This document shows positions 47,257 to 56,582 of a stretch of DNA of 64,000 nt, piece by piece (position 1 is the stretch's first letter; each line of letters starts with the position of its first letter). Location: positions 806,001-870,000 of the forward strand of contig WHVD01000010.1 of NCBI GenBank assembly GCA_015178975.1. Reading direction: 5' to 3'. The notes under the pieces are model-generated. The model did no database searches, was not told the DNA's origin, and was given only the letters and a program-made list of their open reading frames with translations. This DNA comes from Hysterangium stoloniferum. Lineage: Eukaryota; Basidiomycota; Agaricomycetes; Hysterangiales; Hysterangiaceae. The position numbers and the translations under genes are program-made.

Positions 47257-47962
47257 AATAGCAGGCGGTCGGGATATGGGTTGAGGGCATGAGCTATCGA
47301 TCTGTGTGATACGCTCAGAGTTCAAATATAGTACATCGGCGTGAGATTTTGACGTAAAACTCACGAGTAACTACTCATAGGAATAACCTCATACTCCGTC
47401 GAAATCCTAAAAAAGGAAATAGTATGAATATGCTTGAACAGTCGGGCGAACTGCAAAATAGGCTTACGTTTCAGCATCAGTTTGTGGATACGACTAAGCA
47501 TCACCAATGAATCCTGAGGTACCCCTGAGGGGGGAGTCGTCAGGATGGACTGTCACCGTGGTGGCTGTGAATGGTGGCAAGTTAATTATGTTTTATTGCA
47601 ATGTCAAATGTCACGGTTTCAACTCACCTCAAGAGGGCATGTTGCATAGTACATATGTGTTGCTCTCTGAAGTGGCAGACTACCATGATTACTATGAAGG
47701 ATGGTGGATCTAGGAGGTGTACCAATGGTAGCAAGGATGAAATGGCTGACTATGTGGCATTGCTGTGTTTTTGAAGAGGGAAGGTGCTGTATGGGTGGGG
47801 TTCAGTGGGATGCATTGGAAGTTTGGGTGATTGCGAAAGTGGTAGGGTAATGTTAAGGAGGCAGACTGCATAGCCATGGCATGGTTCTAGTATTTGTAGG
47901 TTGTCTAGTGGTCAGCAATCCAGCATTCATAGTAGACAAGACTATGACCTGTGGGGGGGACA
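47257..47962. other. Gene-free stretch
   Basis: Short open frames only (for example 47507-47713), none supported. Confidence 0.4.
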
Positions 47963-48341
47963 TGTTAAGAACTGAAAACTGACTAATGTCGGTAGGCCGA
48001 CAGGGACCAATTGGAAGGACTTGGCTTCAGCTTACACATATGCTGTGCCCTTGCAAATAACCGTCGGTGTCCTTAAATTTTGGATGGGCGAAGACTAGTC
48101 CTAACGAGTACCTCTCGGTGAGTTACTGATCAGGACCAAAGGATAAATCGAGTGTCGGGCCAAGGGGTCAGGGACCGAGAGTGGGCAAGCGCACGTGAAG
48201 GCAGAGAGCGGAATACTTAGTATAAGACTTCTAGAGATGTATGTGGGTGTTCTGAGTTGATATTCTGATTGCCTAGTAACTACAACTACAGTGGGTTCAT
48301 ATACAAGTATTTGGCGTCTAGAAAATACTAACTAAGGGAAG

Positions 48342-49512
48342 TGTCACAACCATCACAAGTCACAAAACTGTCACAAACAATCAAAGGTAATATTTGTTAA
48401 GAACTGAAAACTGACTAATGTTGGTGGCTGACAGGGACCGATCGGAAGGACTTGGCTTCAGCTTATGTGCTGCGCCCTTGCAAATGTCCGTAGGGTGTCC
48501 TTAGATTTCGGATGGGCGAAGACTAATCCTAAAGAGTTCCTTTCGGCGAGATACCAATCGGGACCGAAGGACAAGTCGAGTGTCGGGCCAAGGGGTCGGG
48601 GCCGGGAGTGGGTGAGCGCACGCGAAGGCGGATGGGGGGATTCTTAGTATGAGACTGTTACAGATGTATGAGGGTATTCTGAGTCGATATTCTGATTGCC
48701 TAGTAACTACAACTACAGCAGGTTCATATACAAGTAACAGGCATCTAGAAAATACTAACGGGGAGAAGGGCGGAAAATGGTATTAACAATAAACTTGACT
48801 AGGAATGGGAAGTTTATGATTAGTTTGGAGGCCGATGATAACTGAGAGTGGGATTACGATAAAAGGAAATAGTTCAAGGACTACAAATATAGATAGACAT
48901 ATGTGAAACATAAGATTGAACGGATCAACATAATAAAAGGGACATATCAAAAGTTTAACCAGACAATACGAGATATTTTGACGTGGGCGTAAATGAAGTT
49001 TGATCATTGCGAAAACATACGTCAGCTTCGGGGCCAAGGGTTTCCGAAGTGGTGACTTGAACAGTAACTTGAATCGTTGATAAGTGGTGATAACCTCAGG
49101 ACCGATAGGGTTGTGACATGGTCATAACAATATTCGACAACTCTTCAACACATTGAATTCAACTCGACAAACCCGAACATTATTTGACAACATCGAATCT
49201 CTTTTGACATGTCTCATTTCGACATCATGTATGATTTTATTATTAGTTCATAACATAGTCATAACAATACGAAGAAAAGCATAAAAGGGCTACAAAAGGA
49301 GCAAGGGAAGTCAGTCGAAATATCTGTATATTAGTGATATTAGTAATCTATCTTGTCGTAACTTCTTCGACAAATACTTCCGTGAGTTCCCACGACTGGT
49401 AACAGCCTCTTACTTCATTGACAGGGTGAATATATACTTTGTCAAATGAGGCTTTCGAGTTCAATTAGTAGAATATTATTTGACTTTATTGAAGAATAAT
49501 TGATTCGTGACA
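48342..49512 (+). repeat. Solo LTR family B, copy 1, inside LTR A, TSD GGAAG
   Basis: TGTCAC at 48342 to GTGACA at 49512, flanked by GGAAG (48337-48341 and 49513-49517). About 431 bp after removal of the LTR A inserted at 48395. TATA-like GCATAAAAGG near 49272. Confidence 0.95.
48395..49129 (-). repeat. Solo LTR family A, inner copy, inside LTR B, TSD ATATT
   Basis: 735 bp, TGTTAAG to CATAACA, flanked by ATATT at 48390-48394 and 49130-49134. Promoter motif at about 48447-48477. Confidence 0.97.
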
Positions 49513-50074
49513 GGAAGAGCGGAAAACATTATTGACAAATAAGCTTGACTAGGAACAGGAAGGTTACAATAAGTTCAAAGGCCATCATTAATCAAGAGCA
49601 GAATTACAAGAAAAGGAAATAGTCCGAGGGTTACAAGTATATGTAGGCATATGTGAAACATAGGGTAGAATGGATCATCATAATAAAAAAGGGGACATAT
49701 CAGAGTATAACCAGATAGTACAAGTATATTTTGATGGGGGTGTAAATGGGGTTTGATCACCATGAAAGCATACATCAATGTCAGGTGACCGACGGTTTCC
49801 GATGTGATGACTTGAGTGATAACTTGAAATGTCAGTAGGCGGCTATATCCTTGGGGACCATCGGGTTGCGACATGGTTGTAACAGAGCGCAAGCCCCCCA
49901 CCACCCCACCACCCCACAACTTTACTCTGTATCTGTAAGCCTGGTACCCCAGTCTTATGCATTCACCATTGTTTGCATTCACCTTTTGTTGTGTTCACCT
50001 TTTGTTGCATTCACCCTTTGTTGCATTCACCTTTTGTTCCACTTTAGTTCTGTTGCACATGATCACAACATATA

Positions 50075-51672
50075 CAGTAAGCAAAAAAAGGGTTGCAATG
50101 TTCAGTAAATTTTAATTCAAATGCTTATAACTCCAGAAATAAATTAGCTAAAATTAGGAAAAAATATAAGTTAGAAAGCCCTGTTTCTGAACTTTGACAT
50201 GATAAGCACATTTGTTCAAAACTATTCACTCATTGTTGAGATATTAAATATTTTGTACAGGAGTATCATTGCAACCCTTTTTTTGCTTTTGTTCTGTATA
50301 TGAAAGGGCAAGTTGTACTGGTGTTTCTGATCCATTGTTAGATTGTAATTGATTGTGTAATCATGTGACATGTTCAAAACATTCAACACATGACAAACAG
50401 ACCACAACAGTCTTGTTGATTCCAGCATACAACATCTTCTATTTCTCAATGCAAATACATCCTCTCCCTCTTGGATTCTGGTCATTCTGCCCACCAGATT
50501 TCATCATCCACTGGTCTACACATCAGTACCATCTCCAGACTTCACAGAAAATACCATCCTTACCTGAAGAAGTCCACTGGTGGACATCCTTCCAAGCTTT
50601 CTGAGGTTGATAGTCACTATACCCAGTATCTCATCACCTCAGGGAAGACTGAAAATGCCTCTCAGATCACCCAGATCCTTCAGAACACTACCAACCAGTC
50701 TCTCACATCCCAGACAACTCATAACCCTGAAGTTAGCTGATATGAAAGCTGTGGTAAAGGCCAAGAAGCCCCTTCTTCCCAAGAGGCATAGGAAGGAGAG
50801 GATGGATTTTGCTCTGGCTCATTTGGATTGGACTATAGAGGACTGGAAGACTGTTGTATGGTCTGATGAGACCAAAATGAATAGGCTGGGGTCAGATGGG
50901 AAGAGGTGGGCTTGGAAGAAGGCAGAGGAGGGTCTGAGTGATAGGCTTGTGAAGGAGACTGTAAAGTTTGGGGGTGGATCTCTGATGATGTGGGGCTACA
51001 TGCTGTGGGAGGGAGTTGGGTATATATACAAGATTGATGGGAGGATGGATGGAGAGTTATACACCAATATTCTGCAAGATGAACTCCAGAGAAGGCAAGA
51101 ATCCCTCCACTATCATCTTCCAGCAGGATAATGATCCCAAGCACAAGTCCAAGAAAGCTACAACTTGGTTTGAAGATCATGGATACAAGGTCCTTCCTAG
51201 GCCAGCACAGTCCCCTGACCTCAATCCTATTGAATATCTCTGGGATCATCTGAAAAAGTAGCTGGGAAAGTATGAGAGGACCCTAGGAGGGATATTGGAG
51301 TTGTGGGAGGGGGGTACAAGTAGAGTGGGATAAAATAATGCCAGAAGTGTGCCAGAATTTGATGGAAAGTATGCTTAGGAGGGTTGCAGCAGTGGTCAAG
51401 GCTAAAGGAGGTCATACCAAGTACTAGAATGCATAGCTTTATGTTTATAAAATGAAAGCAAAAAAAGGGTTGCAATGATACTCCTCCTGTACACAATATT
51501 TAATATCTCAACAATGAGTGAATATTTTTGAACAAACTTGCTTATCATATCAAAGTTCAGAAACAGGGCTTTCTAATTTATATTTTTTCCTAATTTTAGC
51601 TAATTTATTTCTGGAGTTATAAGCATTTGAGTTAAAATTTACTGAACATTGCAACCCTTTTTTTGCTTACTG
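50075..51672 (+). mobile_element. Tc1/mariner DNA transposon, copy 2
   Basis: 1598 bp, CAGTAAGCAAAAAAAGGGTT at 50075 and its inverse at 51672, with TA at 50073-50074 and 51673-51674. TIRs are about 220 bp (50075-50297 and 51452-51672), and again the outer 20 bp recur inverted at the inner edge of each TIR. Confidence 0.93.
50420..51430 (+). pseudogene. Tc1-type transposase, frameshifted
   Basis: Three plus frames carry it in order: DSGHSAHQISSSTGLHISTI (HTH, 50420-50740), VVWSDETKMNRLGSDGKR and VKFGGGSLMMWG (50730-51105), and FQQDNDPKHKSKK then LNPIEYLWDHLKK (51100-51261), followed by an in-frame stop. At least two frameshifts and one stop make it inactive. Close relative of the transposase at 30611. 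Confidence 0.92.
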
Positions 51673-51805
51673 TATAGCCTGGGGAATTTTCTTTCTTTAC
51701 CTTACTGTACACTACACTGTTCTGTATCTAGTCTCATTCTAGACAATACATCATGGTCTTGTCAACTTGTGTGACACACCTGTGAGCCCATTTGTCTAAG
51801 TATCT

Positions 51806-53054
51806 ATTAGGATATACAATCTCACTCAGGGAAACTTATTTTAAAGTGGTTAAAGATTATTAATTATCTATAATTATATACAATTATATACTCTTGTGTA
51901 TTCACTGAATAAAAATGACATAAATCAGTGTCATATCACAACCTTGCTGAATACTTACTCATTGATCAATAATAACATCCTTAAACACTAAATTTGCAGT
52001 TATATCAGTGTTGTGAGGTATCAACATCATCTCATAAAGTTCTCTTAATTTTCTTTGAATTATTTAATATTTTCTCGAATTTATTGTATTTTTATTATAT
52101 TCTATTGTGAAATACAAGGCCTAGTTCCTTTTAACTTCACATAATAATAGCATATATGAGCTCATATAATGCTATTATATCTTAGTTAATTTATTATAAT
52201 TTTTAACTAATTATTTATATTTTATTTACTTAGTTATTGCTTTTCGGCACATTGCTTGCTCCAATGTGCGCATTTTTGGAGTCATGTGACCTATTAGATA
52301 AGCCTCCGACCTTGGGATATCATTCAGTCATGAATGTGACTGCAATGACTTACTCGAGTCATTATTTGATTCTGCTGACTCAGCATTTGCTTCCGTCCTG
52401 GGACCACGGCCTTGAACCTTCATGTTCAAGCCAAAGGTTGGAACCCTTGTCTCAGAGAGGGGAATCACATGATAAATAAAGGGTAAAAAATAAGTAGAAT
52501 ATGAGGTCATTATGACCTAAATAATGACCTCATAAAATAATTAATTAATTAAATATTTAGTTATCAAAATGTATATAAGGAGGGCCAAGTTTCCAATAAA
52601 ACCATCTATCTCTCACATATTTTACTGCACAGCTCAGAAGCTTATCTAATCATCTTAAGGACAATGATAGCCTAAGTCTGATATACTAACTGCAAGCACC
52701 TACACTTGCAGAATCTTGAATCTTATCTTTGTCAGCAACTCTTGAACTTAGCTAATCATCTAAGTTCCCCCAGCCTCACAGCTACCCTTAGGCTTACTAA
52801 ATACATAGTAAACCTAAAATAAGTATCCTTACTGAAATCCCTGCCAATACTCAAGGCCCAGTCCTAAGTTTATTGAATTAATCAAGTACAAGCACTCAAA
52901 TAATCCAACACAAATTATTTTCTCTATTAATAAATTATTTAACACCTTGTCAAATATCTATTAATAGTTGAAAATAAGCATACAAGAATCTGAAGCTTTA
53001 TGTATATCAAGTCTCTGCTAAGTTACTGTGCATATACTCAGCTTCTAGCCCCTA
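51806..53054. other. AT-rich gene-free stretch
   Basis: Very AT-rich 51830-52240, with TTATTATA-type runs. No gene. Composition suggests decayed repeat sequence. Confidence 0.4.
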
Positions 53055-53285
53055 TTCTCAAGGAAAAGTTTTTTATTTGCTAAAAGAGCCATATATTGTT
53101 CTATTGAACATTTCAATAATCAAAATACATAAGCATTGATTTGAGTTGTTTAAGCTTAATAGCGCAGCTCATTAATCTATCAGTATTTAAATTACTGGAC
53201 CTTTACTTGTTTTATTGTTGAAGCTCTGTGACACTATAGCATATATTGAGCTATCTAAGAGAAACCCCTGAATACATTACAAGTG
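53055..53285 (-). repeat. Repeat J, copy 2
   Basis: Reverse complement of 26645-26885 (for example GCTTAATAGCGCAGCTCATT, GAGCTATCTAAGAGAAACCC). Confidence 0.8.
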
Positions 53286-54815
53286 TCATGGAGGATTTTT
53301 ATTCTTCCCCAATTTGTCCCTCTTGAAACACCAATATAAAACTCTCCATATTGTAAGATATGAAGCATTAAATAATACTCAGTATTTTCCCACTGTACAT
53401 ATGCCAAATAGCTATGTTGATTACCTAAATAATACTAAACCCTAATAGTAATAAGTGACTGAAACTGGAAACTATGATAGCAAGTATCTCACCTCAGTAT
53501 TTGCATGCTGTATGCCAAATAGGAATGGCTTCCTTTTAAATTAATTCAGAACAAAAGGAAGAGTGGAAACAATAGTATGGAATGTACTAGAATTTTTTTT
53601 AAAGAAGTATTATAGTGACAAAGGGAACAATAAAAATATGGATGACTACCTGAATATTTTCTGGAGAACTAAGAGCTGCCTTGTACAAGGATCAGCCCCA
53701 ACAGTTGGTGTTCCTATCTATTACAACCTGTTCCCAGATACTTCAATATCTGATATCATCTGAAACATCCAACCTCTGCCCCAAGTCTCTAATCTGACTT
53801 CCTGCCTCAATATCTGATCCCGACTTCCAACTACGGAACATTCATAGTTCCTGTACTTCTGGATCTCACCTTTGTTCCACATTTAGTAACTTGTCGACTG
53901 ACAAGTATTCACTCATTTACTTATTGTATTCCCATTTTGGAATATTTTCCTTAGTCTGTCTTATTGTGATCTTAGTTTGTAGTACAATAATGAGAAAACT
54001 TATATTAGTTTCCATGAATTTGTACTTTACATTAGATCTGATATCAACTTAGTTTCTTATTCCTTCTTTCTCTCTGTACACTTGATATTCGGAACTCTTT
54101 GGAACTCTGGATATCCATATCCTCTGGTGAAATTAAGGACTTCTGAGCACCACTTGTAAGACATAAACTAGGTCTACTACAAGCGGTGATCAAGGTAACA
54201 TGTCAGCTACCACATAGTAGCAATATCTGAACTATCTAACACTTCTGGCCTCGAACTGTAACAGTCGAGGCCTCCACTCAATCCATTGCACTCTTTGACT
54301 ACTGCATCATCTCGTGCTCTCTCTCTCACTTTCTCTTATATTGCACTAAATAGGTCAATATTCTTCCTTTCTACTTATTTCTTCGTATATAGAATGGTCA
54401 GAACTTCCACCACCCTTCACACTATCTAATACTGTAGTTCCTGACTTCCCAGTGACTTTCCGATAGTTTCTGGAATAAGTTCCTGACATGGCACTTTACA
54501 TTAATGCTCCATGAATGCTTAATGAATGTTCTCCTCTTCTCAACCAATGCTGTATCAATACTATATCAATTGTAAAGCAATTCCAGTAGAATCAACTCAA
54601 TTTCTAATCAGAACTGTTGCTCTTTTTGAAACAGTTACTTCTTCTGAAACCATTGCTTTTTTTGAATCATTGCTCCTTTTGAAACCATTCCTCCTCTTCA
54701 AACCATTCCTTCTTTTCAAACTGTTGTTCCTTTTGTACCCATTGTTCCATTTGTGATGTTCCCTTTGTCACTGTTGTCCCCTTTGTAACCTTTGTTTCCT
54801 TTGTAAGACTTTTTA
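53286..54815. other. Gene-free stretch with an LTR family I remnant (53790-54135)
   Basis: 53790-54135 is the inverted match of 36060-36420. The rest has no ORF or RNA I can support; 54600-54815 is a degenerate CTTTTTGAA/TTTGTA-rich repeat leading into the 18-bp array. Confidence 0.5.
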
Positions 54816-54988
54816 TTCTCTGAACACTTTCCATTCTCTGAACACTTTCCGTTCTCTAAACACTTTCCGTTCTCTGAACACTTTCCGTTCTCTGAACACT
54901 TTCCGTTCTCTAAACACTTTCCATTCTCTAAACACTTTCCGTTCTCTAAACACTTTCCGTTCTCTAAACCTAAACACTTTCCATTCTC
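54816..54988. repeat. 18-bp minisatellite, about 10 copies
   Basis: Unit TTCTCTAAACACTTTCCG with G/A variants. On the minus strand it reads as ENGKCL/ENGKCS repeats. No start, no flanking coding sequence, so probably not a protein. Confidence 0.9.
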
Positions 54989-55032
54989 AAACAATGAGTC
55001 TCAGAAATACTTAAAAGTTGTTGACACAGGGG

Positions 55033-55056
55033 GTTTGGGGGGTGAACCCCCCCAAC
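55033..55056. repeat. G6/C6 hairpin
   Basis: TTGGGGGGT, loop GA, ACCCCCCCAA: about 9 bp stem with one unpaired C, 400 bp upstream of the hammerhead ribozyme. Confidence 0.7.
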
Positions 55057-55461
55057 AAGCTAGAGCCTGCAGCAAAGTTGTGGGGCTGGTTGCAAAGTGA
55101 CCGTAGTCACACAGGTTCCCACTTGATTATTTTACTCAACATTGTTTGGTAGGAATGCTGTAAAATTATTTTTTTTGAAAGTCTACTACTCCACCATCGT
55201 CTTGCTGCATGGACATCGACAGACAAGCCAGCAGGGAAACCTGCTACCTCGCAGCACGACCTATGTCAGCTTAGGTGATCGTTGATCTCGGGTTAAAGCA
55301 CCTCCTGACAGGTGTACCGCCCAACCGTATACTACCCACCATCGGGTCTCAAGATTCTTGGAATTGCGTTGTGCGCAAAGTCGGCACAAATTCATTATCT
55401 TATCACTCCCTTTGGACCAGGCTCAGTAGTAGACTCCTAAACAGTAACTCTGGAAGGATGA

Positions 55462-55517
55462 AACGGTAGGGGTAGCGGTATCCCCCTGATGAGAGCTTTC
55501 GTCGGCTCGAAACCGTT
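55462..55517 (+). ncRNA. Type III hammerhead ribozyme
   Basis: All conserved core positions are present in order: stem III 5' strand AACGG (55462-55466), cleavage triplet ending UA (55467-55468, cut expected after 55468), stem I GGGG/CCCC (55469-55472 and 55482-55485) with loop UAGCGGUAU, CUGAUGA (55486-55492), stem II GAGC/GCUC (55493-55496 and 55505-55508) with loop UUUCGUCG, GAAA (55509-55512), stem III 3' strand CCGUU (55513-55517). The A of GAAA pairs with the U before the cut, as it must. Loops I and II are of a size that allows the known tertiary contact. Stem III is the open end, which makes it type III. Such ribozymes self-cleave and often process repeat-derived or circular RNAs. Confidence 0.88.
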
Positions 55518-55664
55518 ACAGTCCGTTTCTCCTAGCCACCCTCTACTCTAGCTGACAAAGTTCAATCTTCGGAGACAACTGATTGCGGCGATTGATAAGG
55601 TGGTGGTCTGCCCAGCGGCGCTCTGGTGGACGCTGGTGACCATGCGTTGCTATGGTCACCTTGC

Positions 55665-56215
55665 TAATAACTGAAGAGCTGAACTCATACTAATCTAGAT
55701 ATTCGGAGTGGTAAATAATATACCTCCCGTCATGGATAACGATGTAATATTTACAGTTATATGCCTACGCTCGACCCCCCATTAGTACGTCCAGTCTTCT
55801 CACAATTGCAACAAATCAGACAAGTCCCCAATTATCAGAGGCATGGCAGATGCACCGTGCTCTGCTTTCAACGGGGAGTCATTACATAACCACATCCAGT
55901 CTGTCCATTGAAAGTGCAAAGTGCACCAACTCCTTAATTTCCCCGTTATTAGCATTACAGGCCGATCAGGACGTCCTTTCACAATGCCAGAAGGAGATGG
56001 TATTGATTTTAAGACCACTTTGGTACAGTTGCGATATGTGCAAACCTGAAATACTCCAGTTCCCGTATTTGTCGCAGCCTCATTATTTTTGGTGGCCTCC
56101 ATAGTCTTCTTACCCGTCGAGGTTTGTTTCTATTCCTATACGTCCCAATCCTCAGTATTATTATTACTTCTTTGTAGACGGCTGGCAAAACTGCGTTTTA
56201 GAATTAGTGAAGTCG
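55665..56215 (+). pseudogene. Decayed copy of the 3' end of the MFS transporter
   Basis: Follows 18010-18560 of the intact gene: ACTAATCTAGATATTCGGAG, CAGTTATATGCCTACGCT, GATGCACCGTGCTCTGCTTT, TTGTCGCAGCCTCATTATTT, ending ACTGCGTTTTAG. Both exon and intron sequences are present, so it is a DNA-level copy, not a retrocopy. Substitutions and small gaps destroy splice sites (for example AACGG where AACAG|GT stood) and the frame. Same orientation as the intact gene, 37 kb away. Similarity goes on to about 56335. Confidence 0.9.
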
Positions 56216-56335
56216 AACTTTCCTGAGGGCATCGGCTGGCCCTTCACTTGAGGAGATCATCCGAACCGATTATTTCACAAATCCATAATACTGCAGGGGT
56301 CATAAATTTCGTAAATTTCATTATGTGAGTAATCA

Positions 56336-56582
56336 ACAGGAAATGAAATAAAGCAGATCGGAAAGTAACGAAGGTGGAGGCGAAGACGAAGCAAGTGATG
56401 AATAAGTCAATGCAGGATATGATGCGAAGGTATACAGAGAGGAAGAAGCATCAGTACACGTGGATGTCATATAGAGATACAAGCAAATTATTGTGAAGAT
56501 GTCCAAGGTCGTATGAGAGGGGAAATCCGATATAATAAGCAAAAGAAGCCAAATGGAGTAGCCATGGCCGTCAAACGATCAA
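56336..56582. other. 3' flank of arrestin-like gene
   Basis: No separate feature seen; likely 3' UTR. Confidence 0.5.

Larger units (their letters stand above)
47963..49884 (-). repeat. LTR family A, outer copy of a triple nest
   Basis: TGTTAAG at 47963 to TTGTAACA at 49884. Subtracting the inserted LTR B and its GGAAG duplication leaves about 746 bp, a full LTR A. Its own flanks show no TSD. Confidence 0.93.
49934..51805. repeat. LTR-like element family E, copy 3, split by a Tc1/mariner element
   Basis: Starts TGTAAGCCTGGTACCCC. The left part matches the reverse complement of 40800-40937 and the part right of the transposon (51675-51780) matches 40690-40800, so the transposon sits inside it. 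The right boundary is uncertain: GTATC occurs at 49929-49933 and 51800-51804 and may be the TSD. Confidence 0.75.
54989..55664. other. Ribozyme-bearing segment, no protein gene
   Basis: GC-richer than the island to its left. It holds the G6/C6 hairpin and the hammerhead ribozyme. No ORF of note, and no second copy in this window. Confidence 0.5.

Noticed and set aside
54716-54994. Frame with ENGKC repeats
   Set aside because: Translation of an 18-bp minisatellite without start context or flanking exons.
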